Below, piece by piece: positions 32,762 to 41,533 of a stretch of 64,000 nucleotides of DNA. Numbering within the stretch: the first letter of the stretch is position 1; each line of letters opens with the position of its first letter. The notes under the pieces were generated by a model. That model had not been told where the DNA came from and made no database searches. It saw nothing but the letters and a program-made list of their open reading frames with translations. A program made the position numbers and the translations under genes. This DNA is from Rugamonas violacea (GTDB taxonomy: Bacteria; Pseudomonadota; Gammaproteobacteria; Burkholderiales; Burkholderiaceae_D), in NCBI RefSeq assembly GCF_016461825.1, contig NZ_JAEMNU010000134.1, positions 5,159 to 69,158 on the forward strand, in the 5' to 3' direction.

Positions 32762-33017
32762 TGCGCAGAATTTGGCGGATGGTCCGGCGGAAGGCTAGAA
32801 CGGCAGCGCTTGCTTGCTGACGGCGACGGCGACGATGTAGCCGAAGCAGGCGAGGGCGGCGGCGAAGGCGGTGGCGCGCACGGCGCGGGTCTTGCCGCGC
32901 TTGAGGGCGACCGTGCCCAGCACGATGTAGAGCAGCAGGGCGACCACCTTGGCGCTCAGCCAGCCCTGCGCCAGCGGATACTGCGCGCTCGTCACCGCCA
33001 GGGTGACGGCGCTGGCC
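32762..33017. repeat. Direct repeat copy 2, 3' end of intact sirB
   Basis: These ~256 bp contain the last ~220 bp of the complete sirB gene plus 33 bp downstream of its stop, and match copy 1 at 30907-31155. The outer edge of the match (plus-strand left) is 112 bp upstream of the cassette hcp start. Confidence 0.92.
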
Positions 33018-33172
33018 AGCAGCGCCGTGTCGATGATGTGGGGAGCCACGCGCACCCAGCGCTGTTGCAGCCGGGCCGGCTGGAACAGCATCCAGCAGCC
33101 GCGCAACAGGAACAGGCTGCCGCTGAGGGCGGCGCAAGTCATGTGCAGGTGCTTGAGCGCGTAGTAGTCCAT
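32795..33172 (-). CDS. sirB: SirB2-family membrane protein
   Basis: The 125-aa protein has four hydrophobic segments; the N-terminal MDYYALKHLHMTCAALSGSL and the GWLSAKVVALLLYIVLGTVA region are typical of SirB (COG3094) proteins. The function is not established. It lies 7 bp downstream of a DUF2249 gene on the same strand, so it forms a small operon with it after norB. Its 3' end is duplicated 1.9 kb away. Confidence 0.85.
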   Translation of the reverse strand: MDYYALKHLHMTCAALSGSLFLLRGCWMLFQPARLQQRWVRVAPHIIDTALLASAVTLAVTSAQYPLAQGWLSAKVVALLLYIVLGTVALKRGKTRAVRATAFAAALACFGYIVAVAVSKQALPF

Positions 33173-33179
33173 AAGTCGT

Positions 33180-33452
33180 TTAATCCAGTGATTCGGTGAC
33201 CAAGAAGTCGATGACGATCTCGCCGGGCTGGCGCGAAACGTAGCCGACCTTCACTTTGGAGCCGAAGAAATTGTTGATTTGCTGGAGCAGCGGAATCGGA
33301 TCGTGGTCGTTACAGAACCGCATGACTTCTCCAGGGTTGAGGGCGTCCAGGGCGCCGAAGATGGCGGCGTGGCGGAAGCGTTTGGCGACACCGCGCGCGT
33401 CGAATGGGTAGATGCCTTCGGGGCCGGTGGGGTGCGAACAATCGTGTGCCAT
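33180..33452 (-). CDS. DUF2249 protein of the norB region
   Basis: The 90-aa protein carries the DUF2249 core: FDARGVAKRFRHAAIFGALD, then the NDHDPIPLLQQINNFFG motif. HDPxPL-containing DUF2249 proteins are frequent beside nor genes and hemerythrins. CTGGAG precedes ATG 33452. It is separated from norB by 118 bp containing a strong hairpin, so it may be read from norB partly or have its own promoter. Confidence 0.88.
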   Translation of the reverse strand: MAHDCSHPTGPEGIYPFDARGVAKRFRHAAIFGALDALNPGEVMRFCNDHDPIPLLQQINNFFGSKVKVGYVSRQPGEIVIDFLVTESLD

Positions 33453-33482
33453 TTTATAAACTCCAGGTCATTTAGTCAAAGC

Positions 33483-33510
33483 GGGGAGGCGGCCGACCGG
33501 CGGCCTCCCC
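33483..33510. terminator. Strong GC hairpin between norB and the DUF2249 gene
   Basis: GGGGAGGC (33483-33490) pairs with GCCTCCCC (33503-33510), with further pairing of GCC and GGC inside. It lies 61 bp after the norB stop on the minus strand. A short CTTACTTCT-type repeat (33513-33548) follows on the plus strand. It may attenuate readthrough into DUF2249-sirB. Confidence 0.55.
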
Positions 33511-33570
33511 GGGCTTACTTCTACTTCTTACTTCTTACTTCCTACTGCTTATTTCATTGCAGATCCAACC

Positions 33571-35847
33571 TCAGGCGCGGTTGCTGCCGGCCACGGTTTG
33601 CGCGGCGCTGGCTTTTTTGCCGCCCGTCAGCAGGCGCCAGGCGAACAGCGCCAGGAACAGCGTGCCGATGGCGAACACCACGTCGCCGGGGACGCGCATC
33701 CAGACCAGGGTTTCCATCAGTTTCGAGTGGATCACCTCGGGCGAACGGGCGAACCACATGCCTTTGCTGACGCTGGCCCAGGCCTGGTAGATGCCGGCCG
33801 GAACCAGCGAGATGAACACCATCATGCCCAGGCCGATATTCAGCATCCAGAACATCGGTGCCAGCAGGCGGTCGGACCAGGCGGCGCGGTCGCTCAGGCC
33901 GCGCAGGCAGAACAGCAGCAGGCCGATGCCGAGCATGCCGTAGACGCCGAACAGGGCGGCATGGCCGTGGGCGGCGGTCAGGTTCAGGCCTTGCATGTAG
34001 TACAGCGCGATCGGTGTGTTGATCGAGAAGCCCAGCAGGCCGGCGCCGATGGTGTTCCAGAAGCCGACGGCGATGAAGCACAGGATCGACCATTTGTAGG
34101 TGGCGACCCACGGTGCGACCTTGGAACGTTGGTAGTTGCGATAGGCTTCGATGCCGATCAGCGACAGCGGCACCACTTCCAGCGCCGAGAACATGGCGCC
34201 GATGGCGATGACGAAGGTCGGCGTGCCGGTGAAGTACAGGTGGTGCAGCGTACCGAGGATGCCGCCGAACAGGAAGACGATGGTCTCGAGCACGATGGCG
34301 CTGTTGGCGGTGGCGGCGCGGATCAGGCCCAGTCGGGTGAACAGCAGGGCGATGACGGCGGTGGCGAAGACCTCGAAGAAGCCCTCGACCCACAGGTGGA
34401 CCAACCACCAGCGCCAGTATTCGATCATCGAGTAGTGGCTATGGCGACCCCAGGTCAGCGAGGTGGCGTAGAAGCCGCCGATGCACAGCGCGGCGAGGAA
34501 CACCATGACGATCAGGCCACGGCTTTCCGACGGTGTGCGCAGCGCCGGCCACAGGGCGCGGCCGAGCAGGGTGACCCAGAACAGCAGGCCGACGAACAGC
34601 AGGATCTGCCAGATCCGGCCCATGCTGGTGAACTCCAGGCCCTGGTTGCCGATCCAGAAGGCGAAGGCGGTGCCCTTGTGTTGCAGCGAACCGATCCAGC
34701 CGAAGGCGGTCGAGCCGACGACGATGAACAGCAACGCGTAGAACAGCAGGTTGACGCCGAGCTTTTGGAACTTCGGCTCGTGGCCGGAGATGGCCGGGGC
34801 GATGTACAGGCCGGTGGCCAGCCAGGCGGTGGCGATCCACAGCACGGCGAACTGGGTGTGGATGGTGCGGCTGACGACGAACGGCAGGATCTCGGCCAGC
34901 GGGTAGCCGAAGAAGCTTTGTCCCTCGACGGCGTAATGGGCGGTGATGACGCCCATGCCGACCTGGGCCAGGATCAGGCCGATGACGACGAAGAAGTACT
35001 TCTTGGTGGCCAGCATGGACGGCGTCGGCTTCAGGTTGAACAGCGGGTCGGCCTTGGGCGCGACGGGATCGCCTTCCTCCTTGGCGGTCGAGTGCAGCAT
35101 CACCATGCCGGCGATGGCGCCGATCATCAGGATGATACTGGCGATCGACCAAATGCCGGCGCCGGCGCTGGGACGGTTGTCGACCAGCGGTTCGTGCGGC
35201 CAGTTGCTGGTGTAGCTCAGGTCGACCTCGTTGGGCCGGTCGGTGGCGGCGGCCCAGGCCGACCAGAAGACGAAGGCCGGCAGGGCGCGCAGATCGTCCT
35301 GGTCGGTCAGCGAGTTGCTGTTCATGGCGTACTGGCTGCGCAGGGTGTCGAGTTCGCGGGCGTCGCCGAACAAGTCCATATAGTGCTTGGCAACCTGGCG
35401 CACGGCTTCGGCGCGGTCGGCCGACAGGGTGATGGTGGCGCTGTTGGCGTCGTAGCTGTTATGCCGCATCTCTTCCTTCAGGCGGGCGTTCAGCGCGCCT
35501 TTCTTGGACACGTCGAGCTGCTCGAAGGGCGCGCCGAACTCGCGCTGGGCCCAGATCTCGCGCAAGGCGACGGCTTCGCGGTGCAGCCAGTCGGCCGACC
35601 AGTCCGGCGCCACATAACTGCCGTGGCCCCAGACGGAGCCGAGCTGCTGGCCGCCGGCCGACAGCCAGGCTTGCTGGCCACGGTCGACCTGGCCTTCGGA
35701 GAACAGCACTTTTCCTTCGATGCTGATCACTTGTTTGGGAATCGGCGGCGCGGTCAGATAAATCTCCGCACCCACCCAGCCGAGGACGGCGAAGGAGAGT
35801 GCGCAGATGACGGCGAGCCAGGTCCAGAGTTTGCGCGTAGCGTGCAT
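33571..35847 (-). CDS. norB: Quinol-dependent nitric oxide reductase NorB (qNOR, NorZ)
   Basis: qNOR reduces two NO to N2O using quinol in the inner membrane. The 758-aa length and the long N-terminal extension (LFSEGQVDRGQQAWLSAGGQ, DWSADWLHREA) define the single-subunit qNOR rather than the NorCB form. Catalytic-subunit regions are present: RTIHTQFAVLWIATAWLATG, YWRWWLVHLWVEGFFEVFAT, ETIVFLFGGILGTLHHLYFT and NLTAAHGHAALFGVYGMLG. ATG 35847 has AGAGGAACC upstream. An NsrR-type dyad and a Dnr-like site lie in the 209-bp divergent region with nsrR. Confidence 0.97.
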   Translation of the reverse strand: MHATRKLWTWLAVICALSFAVLGWVGAEIYLTAPPIPKQVISIEGKVLFSEGQVDRGQQAWLSAGGQQLGSVWGHGSYVAPDWSADWLHREAVALREIWAQREFGAPFEQLDVSKKGALNARLKEEMRHNSYDANSATITLSADRAEAVRQVAKHYMDLFGDARELDTLRSQYAMNSNSLTDQDDLRALPAFVFWSAWAAATDRPNEVDLSYTSNWPHEPLVDNRPSAGAGIWSIASIILMIGAIAGMVMLHSTAKEEGDPVAPKADPLFNLKPTPSMLATKKYFFVVIGLILAQVGMGVITAHYAVEGQSFFGYPLAEILPFVVSRTIHTQFAVLWIATAWLATGLYIAPAISGHEPKFQKLGVNLLFYALLFIVVGSTAFGWIGSLQHKGTAFAFWIGNQGLEFTSMGRIWQILLFVGLLFWVTLLGRALWPALRTPSESRGLIVMVFLAALCIGGFYATSLTWGRHSHYSMIEYWRWWLVHLWVEGFFEVFATAVIALLFTRLGLIRAATANSAIVLETIVFLFGGILGTLHHLYFTGTPTFVIAIGAMFSALEVVPLSLIGIEAYRNYQRSKVAPWVATYKWSILCFIAVGFWNTIGAGLLGFSINTPIALYYMQGLNLTAAHGHAALFGVYGMLGIGLLLFCLRGLSDRAAWSDRLLAPMFWMLNIGLGMMVFISLVPAGIYQAWASVSKGMWFARSPEVIHSKLMETLVWMRVPGDVVFAIGTLFLALFAWRLLTGGKKASAAQTVAGSNRA

Positions 35848-35962
35848 GGCTTGGTTCCTCTTTGTTGTAGTTGAAAAACTGTGGCGAACGGGCATGACCA
35901 GATCGTCTGGTGCCGATTCTAGGCCTGTTTTTGTAAAGAGGCATACAAAATATATCTTTTTC

Positions 35963-35976
35963 TTGATCCAAGTTAT
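35963..35976. promoter_or_regulatory. Possible FNR/Dnr site upstream of norB
   Basis: TTGAT-CCAA-GTTAT has one perfect half-site. The extended CTTGATNNAAGTT pattern is identical to the nrdD and nirK sites. It lies 116-129 bp upstream of the norB start and immediately beside the NsrR-type dyad. Confidence 0.45.
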
Positions 35977-35980
35977 GAAC

Positions 35981-35997
35981 ATATATTTGAGATGCAT
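35981..35997. promoter_or_regulatory. NsrR-type dyad between norB and nsrR
   Basis: ATATATTT-G-AGATGCAT matches the NsrR core ATGCATTT-N-AAATGCAT at 6 of 8 and 7 of 8 positions with the correct 1-bp centre. It lies 60 bp upstream of nsrR and ~135 bp upstream of norB, consistent with joint repression and autoregulation. Confidence 0.6.
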
Positions 35998-36056
35998 CAA
36001 TAATGTGTCCAGGCCGGCATGGTGCCGGCCGCCCCCATTTTTGAACGGATGCAAGC

Positions 36057-36539
36057 ATGAGGCTGACCGCATACACCGACTACACCTTGCGCGCCCTGAT
36101 CTTTCTGGCAGGCAACCGCGAGCGCCTGGTCAAGATCCAGGACATCGCCGACCAGCACGGCATTTCCAAGAACCATCTGACGAAGGTGATCTACCAACTG
36201 GGCTTGAGCGGTCTGATCCAGACGGTGCGCGGCCGCAACGGCGGCCTGCGCCTGGCGCGCGAGCCGGAGGCCATCAATATAGGCGCCGTGGTGCGCGGCA
36301 CCGAAACCGACTTCTTCATGGCGGCCTGCTTCGACGCCGGCCGCGAGGCTTGCCCCTACGCCGAGTGCTGCGGCCTGAAGGGGCTGCTGGGCCGCGCCAC
36401 CGCCGCCTATCTGGCGGTGCTGGACGCGGCCAGCCTGGCCGACCTGCTGGCCGGGCCGCAACTGGCGTCCGGCCAGCTGACGGCGCAGCCGTGGCAGCGC
36501 ATGTTGGCGGGGACTAGTCACTTTGGCGGAGGCCGCTAG
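36057..36539 (+). CDS. nsrR: NsrR, Rrf2-family NO-sensing repressor
   Basis: NsrR uses an iron-sulfur cluster to sense NO and represses NO-detoxification genes. The 160-aa protein has the Rrf2 winged HTH (RLTAYTDYTLRALIFLAGN; IADQHGISKNHLTKVIYQL; VRGRNGGLRLA) and the three-Cys cluster region (C91, C99, C104/C105 in FDAGREACPYAECCGLKG). It is divergent from norB, and probable target sites are visible upstream of norB and hmp. Confidence 0.92.
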   Translation: MRLTAYTDYTLRALIFLAGNRERLVKIQDIADQHGISKNHLTKVIYQLGLSGLIQTVRGRNGGLRLAREPEAINIGAVVRGTETDFFMAACFDAGREACPYAECCGLKGLLGRATAAYLAVLDAASLADLLAGPQLASGQLTAQPWQRMLAGTSHFGGGR

Positions 36540-36637
36540 GCCGATTGCCTTGCTGAATTATCCCTCCGGCCAATAGTGTCTTTTAGTATCACCGCTTACC
36601 CTGACGTCATCGGATTGTGTCTGTCGGGAGAAGGAAA

Positions 36638-37894
36638 GTGGCAACTACTGTAAAAAGCAATAACAAGGCGGTGCAGGTGCTGGCGAGCAGCACCTTTGCC
36701 TTCACGATCTGTTTCGCCATCTGGATGATGTTCGCCGTGCTGGGCATTCCCATCAAGAAGCAACTGGGTCTGAACGAGACCGAATTCGGCCTGCTGGCCG
36801 CCATGCCGGTGCTCAGCGGCTCGCTGGTGCGGGTGCCGCTGGGCATCTGGTGCGACAAGTTCGGCGGCCGCATCGTGTTCTTCCTGTTGATGTTGGCCAC
36901 CGTCGTGCCGATCTACCTGATCGGCCTGGCCACGGCCTACTGGCAGTTCCTGGTGCTGGGCCTGTTCGTCGGCCTGGCCGGCGGCTCGTTCTCGGTCGGC
37001 ACGCCGTATGTGGCGCGCTGGTTCCCCAAGGAGCGGCGCGGTCTGGCGATGGGTATCTTCGGCGCCGGTAACTCCGGCTCCGCGCTGACCAAGTTCGTGG
37101 CGCCGGCCATCATCGCCGCCTGGGGCTGGCAGAGCCTGCCGACGGTGTACGCCGTCGCCATGCTGGTCACGGCGCTGGCGTTCTGGGCCTTCTCGGCCAG
37201 CGACCCGTCGCACCTGGTGGCCGGCACGGTGAGTTTCGCCGAGCAGATGAAGGTGTTGAAGGACCGCCGCGTCTGGCGCTACTGCCAGTACTACTCGGTG
37301 GTGTTCGGCGGCTATGTCGGCCTGGCGCTGTGGATGACCAAGTACTACGTCGCCGAATACGGCTTCGACCTGCGCCTGGCGGCCCTGCTGGCGGCCTGCT
37401 TCTCGCTGCCGGGCGGCGTGCTGCGCGCCATGGGTGGCTGGATCGCCGACCGCTACGGCGCCTACAAGGTGACCTGGTGGGTGATGTGGGTCTGCTGGGT
37501 GTGCTTCTTCCTGCTGTCGTATCCGCAGACCAGCATGGTCATCAAGACCGTCAAGGGCGACATGGTGATGAACCTCGGCCTCACGCCGTGGATGTTCACC
37601 GCGCTGCTGTTCGTGGTCGGCACCGCCATGGCGATCGGCAAGGCCTCGGTGTTCAAGTTCATCGGCGACGAGTTCACCGACAACATCGGCGCCGTCTCCG
37701 GCGTGGTCGGCCTGGCCGGCGGCCTGGGCGGCTTCATCCTGCCGATCATGTTCGGCGCCCTGGTCGACCTGACCGGCGTGCGTTCCAGCGCCTTCATGCT
37801 GTTGTACGGCACGGTCTGCGTCTCGCTGATCTGGATGCATTACTCCTTCCCGCCGGCCGCCAAGGCACCGGCGGCCGGCGCCGTGGCAGTCTGA
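36638..37894 (+). CDS. narK: NarK1-type nitrate/nitrite transporter (MFS)
   Basis: This is an inner-membrane MFS transporter of 418 aa with 12 predicted segments and the nitrate signature motifs GLAGGSFSVGTPYVARWFP and GLAGGLGGFILPIMFG. It resembles NarK1, the proton-coupled nitrate importer. I chose GTG 36638 with GGGAGAAGG just upstream; a GTG at 36617 lacks one. It is followed 59 bp later by a second NarK. No narGHJI is in the window. Confidence 0.92.
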   Translation: MATTVKSNNKAVQVLASSTFAFTICFAIWMMFAVLGIPIKKQLGLNETEFGLLAAMPVLSGSLVRVPLGIWCDKFGGRIVFFLLMLATVVPIYLIGLATAYWQFLVLGLFVGLAGGSFSVGTPYVARWFPKERRGLAMGIFGAGNSGSALTKFVAPAIIAAWGWQSLPTVYAVAMLVTALAFWAFSASDPSHLVAGTVSFAEQMKVLKDRRVWRYCQYYSVVFGGYVGLALWMTKYYVAEYGFDLRLAALLAACFSLPGGVLRAMGGWIADRYGAYKVTWWVMWVCWVCFFLLSYPQTSMVIKTVKGDMVMNLGLTPWMFTALLFVVGTAMAIGKASVFKFIGDEFTDNIGAVSGVVGLAGGLGGFILPIMFGALVDLTGVRSSAFMLLYGTVCVSLIWMHYSFPPAAKAPAAGAVAV

Positions 37895-37953
37895 GCGGCG
37901 GCGAAAAACCTATACATTCAGCGCACCCCGCGCAGACGACACTGGAGATTGAA

Positions 37954-39339
37954 ATGAGCAAATATATGATCAACACCTGGGAGCCGGAGGCGCCCGCATT
38001 CTGGAAGAGCGAAGGGCGCGGCACCGCCAACCGCAACCTGTGGCTGTCCATCCCCGCGCTGGCGCTGGCCTTCGCCGTGTGGATGGTGTGGAGCGTGGTG
38101 GTGGTCAACCTGCCGACCATCGGCTTCAAGTACAGCACCAACCAGCTGTTCTGGCTGACCGCCTTGCCCGGCCTGTCCGGCGCCACCTTGCGCATCTTCT
38201 ACTCCTTCATGGTGCCGATCTTCGGCGGCCGCAAATGGACCACCATCTCCACCGCCTCGCTGCTGATTCCGGCGATCGGTATCGGCATGGCGGTGCAGGA
38301 CGTCGGCACCGGCTATCCGACCATGCTGATCCTGGCGTTGCTGTGCGGTTTCGGCGGCGGCAACTTCGCCTCCTCGATGGCCAACATCAGCTTCTTCTTC
38401 CCCAAAGCGCAGAAGGGCTACGCGCTGGGCATGAACGCCGGCCTGGGCAACCTGGGCGTGTCGGCGGTGCAGTTCATCGTGCCGCTGGTGATCACCGCCG
38501 GCGTCTTCGGCAGCCTGGGCGGCGAAGCGCAAAGCGTCACCAAGCTGGGTCATCAAAGCAGTCTGTGGCTGCAGAACGCCGGCTTCATCTGGGTGCCCTT
38601 CATCGCCGTCAGCGCCGTGCTGGCCTGGTTCGGCATGAACGACCTGTCCTCGGCCAAGGCCTCCTTCGCCGAGCAGGCGGTGATTTTCAAGCGCAAGCAT
38701 AACTGGCTGATGTGCTGGCTCTACACCGGCACCTTCGGCTCCTTCATCGGCTACTCGGCCGGCTTCCCGCTGCTCATCAAGACTCAGTTCCCCGACGTGA
38801 ACCCGCTGCAGTACGCCTTCCTCGGCCCGCTGGTCGGCGCCCTGGCGCGGGTTGTCGGCGGCATCATCGCCGACAAGCTGGGCGGCGCCAAGGTCACCGT
38901 CTGGACCTTCGTCGTCATGTGCCTGGCCGTCTACGGCGTGCTGCAGTTTCTGCCGCACGGCGGCGTGGCCGGCAATTTCACCGGCTTCTTCTGGATGTTC
39001 ATGCTGCTGTTCGCCGGCACCGGCGTCGGCAACGCCTCGACCTTCCGCATGATTCCGGTGATCTTCCTGACCGAGCGCCAACGCGCCGCCGCCGGCAAGC
39101 CGAAGGCCATGCAGGAACAGGCCATCGTCGACGCCAACAAAGAGGGCGCCGCCGTGCTGGGCTTCACCTCGGCGGTGGCTGCCTACGGCGCCTTCTTCAT
39201 CCCGAAAAGCTACGGCACCTCGATCGCCTTGACCGGCGGTCCGGACGCGGCGCTGTGGTGCTTCATCGGCTTCTACGTCAGCTGCATCGCCATCACCTGG
39301 TGGTGCTACGCCCGTAAAAACGCCGCCATGCCTTGCTAA
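37954..39339 (+). CDS. narK2: NarK2-type nitrate/nitrite antiporter (MFS)
   Basis: The 461-aa MFS protein has the NarK2 signatures: FGGGNFASSMANISFFFPKA, the matching GFTSAVAAYGAFFIPKS half, and the long insert between segments typical of nitrate/nitrite exchangers (ending with ARKNAAMPC). ATG 37954 follows GGAGATTG. Paired narK1-narK2 genes usually serve respiratory nitrate import and nitrite export. hemN begins 13 bp downstream. Confidence 0.92.
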   Translation: MSKYMINTWEPEAPAFWKSEGRGTANRNLWLSIPALALAFAVWMVWSVVVVNLPTIGFKYSTNQLFWLTALPGLSGATLRIFYSFMVPIFGGRKWTTISTASLLIPAIGIGMAVQDVGTGYPTMLILALLCGFGGGNFASSMANISFFFPKAQKGYALGMNAGLGNLGVSAVQFIVPLVITAGVFGSLGGEAQSVTKLGHQSSLWLQNAGFIWVPFIAVSAVLAWFGMNDLSSAKASFAEQAVIFKRKHNWLMCWLYTGTFGSFIGYSAGFPLLIKTQFPDVNPLQYAFLGPLVGALARVVGGIIADKLGGAKVTVWTFVVMCLAVYGVLQFLPHGGVAGNFTGFFWMFMLLFAGTGVGNASTFRMIPVIFLTERQRAAAGKPKAMQEQAIVDANKEGAAVLGFTSAVAAYGAFFIPKSYGTSIALTGGPDAALWCFIGFYVSCIAITWWCYARKNAAMPC

Positions 39340-39352
39340 CCGGAGAACAAGC

Positions 39353-40783
39353 ATGAACCAGCCCGCCAGCGTGATCAAGATCACGCCCTCCGTCGAGTTC
39401 GACGCCGCCCTGGTGCGCAAACTGAACCAGATGGGGCCGCGCTACACCTCCTACCCGACGGCCGACCGCTTCGCCGGCGACTTCGGCGCGGAGCAGTACC
39501 GCCACGCGGTCGGGCAGGTGCGCGCGGCCGGCCAGCTGGCCGACCTGTCGCTGTACATCCACATCCCGTTCTGCGAGTCGCTGTGCTACTACTGCGCCTG
39601 CAACAAGATCATCACCCAGGACCACGGCAAGGCGGTGGAATACCTGGACTACCTGCGCCGCGAGATTTCCATGCAAGGCAAGCTGTTCGCCGGCGTGAAC
39701 CGGGTCGAGCAGCTGCACTTCGGCGGCGGCACGCCGACTTATTTGAGCGACGAGCAGATGGACGGCCTGCTGGCGGACCTGCGCCGCTGGTTCGACTTCG
39801 CCTCGGACGAGGAGGGCGAGTTCTCCATCGAGGTCGACCCGCGCACCGTCTCGCCGGCGCGCATCGCCCGCCTGCGCGCGCAGGGTTTCAACCGCATCAG
39901 CCTGGGCATCCAGGACTTCGACCCGCTGGTGCAGCAGGCGGTCAACCGTGTGCAACCCTATGAGCAGACCATGGAGGTGCTGCTGGCGGCGCGCGCCAGC
40001 GGCTTCCGCTCGATCAGCGTCGACTTGATCTACGGCCTGCCCAAGCAGACCCTGGCCAGCATCGCGCCGACCATGGACAAGGTGATCGCGGCGCGGCCCG
40101 ACCGCATCGCGCTGTACAACTACGCCCATCTGCCGCACCTGTTCAAGGCGCAGCGCCTGATCGTCGCCGAGGACCTGCCCGACGCCGAGACCAAGCTGCA
40201 GATGCTGGGCCTGTGCATCGCCCGGCTGACCGGGGCCGGCTACGTCTACATCGGCATGGACCACTTCGCGCTGCCCGAGGACGACCTGGCGCGCAGCCAG
40301 CGCGAGGGCGGGTTGCAGCGCAATTTCCAGGGCTACTCGACCCACGCCGATGCGCCGATGGTGGCGCTGGGCGTGTCGGCCATCAGCGCCGTCGGGCGCA
40401 GCTACAGCCAGAACGAGAAGGTGCTGAGTCACTACTATGAACGGCTCGACCGGGGCGAGCTGCCGGTGGCGCGCGGCATCGCCCTGAACGATGACGACCT
40501 GTTGCGGCGCGGCGTCATCGGCGTGCTGATGTGCGACTTCGAGCTGGACCTGGGCGCGCTGGCGCTGCCCGGCGGCGTGCCGGCCGGGGCCTACTTCGGC
40601 GCCGAACTGGAACGCCTGCGGCCGTTGGCCGAACAGGGTTTGCTCAGCATAGATGGCCTGCGTTTGACGGTGAGCATGCGCGGCCGCCTATTGATCCGTA
40701 ATATCTGCATGGTGTTCGATCACTATTTGCACGCGCCACGACCGGAAGGCCCAAGTCCGGCACGCTACTCCAAGACCATCTGA
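39353..40783 (+). CDS. hemN: Oxygen-independent coproporphyrinogen III dehydrogenase HemN
   Basis: HemN is the anaerobic heme-synthesis radical SAM enzyme. The 476-aa protein carries the cluster motif C74-x3-C78-x2-C81 followed by C83 (PFCESLCYYCACNK) and the conserved YTSYPTADRF, FGGGTPTYL and SVDLIYGLPKQT segments. It supplies heme for cytochromes and NorB under anaerobiosis. It lies 13 bp after narK2 and 8 bp before the Dnr-type regulator, so all belong to one operon. Confidence 0.96.
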   Translation: MNQPASVIKITPSVEFDAALVRKLNQMGPRYTSYPTADRFAGDFGAEQYRHAVGQVRAAGQLADLSLYIHIPFCESLCYYCACNKIITQDHGKAVEYLDYLRREISMQGKLFAGVNRVEQLHFGGGTPTYLSDEQMDGLLADLRRWFDFASDEEGEFSIEVDPRTVSPARIARLRAQGFNRISLGIQDFDPLVQQAVNRVQPYEQTMEVLLAARASGFRSISVDLIYGLPKQTLASIAPTMDKVIAARPDRIALYNYAHLPHLFKAQRLIVAEDLPDAETKLQMLGLCIARLTGAGYVYIGMDHFALPEDDLARSQREGGLQRNFQGYSTHADAPMVALGVSAISAVGRSYSQNEKVLSHYYERLDRGELPVARGIALNDDDLLRRGVIGVLMCDFELDLGALALPGGVPAGAYFGAELERLRPLAEQGLLSIDGLRLTVSMRGRLLIRNICMVFDHYLHAPRPEGPSPARYSKTI

Positions 40784-40791
40784 GACCTATC

Positions 40792-41472
40792 ATGGACAAG
40801 ACCAAAATCAAGGTACAGACCTTCCTCTCGCGCGTGCCGCTGTTTAACTCGATGCGGCCGGAGGAGCTCGACCGCATCGCCCTCGGCACCACCGAGGTGC
40901 GCGTCGAGCGCGGCCAGGCCATCTTCCAGCGCGGCGATCCCTGCGTCGGCTTCCATGTGGTGTTGTACGGCCAGGTCAAACTGTCGTTCATCTCGGCCCA
41001 GGGCGCCGAGAAGGTGATCGAGCTGATCGGCCCCGGCCACAGCTTCGGCGAGGCGCTGATGTTCATGGGCAGCCCCTACATCGTCTCGGCCCAGGCGATG
41101 ACGGACACGCTGCTGCTGCACGTGTCGAAGCCGGCGATCTTCCGCGAGATCGAGTCCGACTGCGGCTTCGCTTGCAAGATGCTGGCCGGCCTGAGCCAGC
41201 GCATGCACAGCCTGATGTGCGACATGGAGTCCTACTCGCTGCGTTCGGGCACCCAGCGCGTGGTCGGCTACCTGCTGAAGGACCGCGCCGTCGACTGCGT
41301 CGACGAGATCACGCTGCCGGTGGCCAAGTCGGTGCTGGCCTCGCGCTTGAACCTGACGCCCGAGCACTTCTCGCGCATCATGGCCGATTTGAGCAACCAG
41401 CAACTGATCGCTTTCAAGGGCCGCCGCGTCACCATCCTCGACGGCGACAAACTGCGCCTGTGCGCCGGTTGA
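40792..41472 (+). CDS. dnr: Dnr/FNR-family transcriptional regulator without Fe-S cysteines
   Basis: The 226-aa protein has a cyclic-nucleotide-type sensor domain (residues ~15-140) and a C-terminal HTH whose recognition helix reads TPEHFSRIMADL, with the ExxSR motif that reads TTGAT half-sites. The N-terminal Cys cluster of FNR is absent, which fits the Dnr/NNR subgroup that senses NO through heme. Candidate target sites TTGATNNNN(A/G)TCAA occur elsewhere in the window. It is the last gene of the narK-hemN operon. Confidence 0.85.
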   Translation: MDKTKIKVQTFLSRVPLFNSMRPEELDRIALGTTEVRVERGQAIFQRGDPCVGFHVVLYGQVKLSFISAQGAEKVIELIGPGHSFGEALMFMGSPYIVSAQAMTDTLLLHVSKPAIFREIESDCGFACKMLAGLSQRMHSLMCDMESYSLRSGTQRVVGYLLKDRAVDCVDEITLPVAKSVLASRLNLTPEHFSRIMADLSNQQLIAFKGRRVTILDGDKLRLCAG

Positions 41473-41533
41473 TCCGCACCGGCCAGCGTTTATCCGCGCC
41501 GACCGTTGCGCCGGCCTCTTTGTGGAGTACACC

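Noticed and set aside
33513-33548. CTTACTTCT-type repeat as a CRISPR-like or regulatory array
   Set aside because: It is a short imperfect microsatellite without spacers, next to the norB hairpin.
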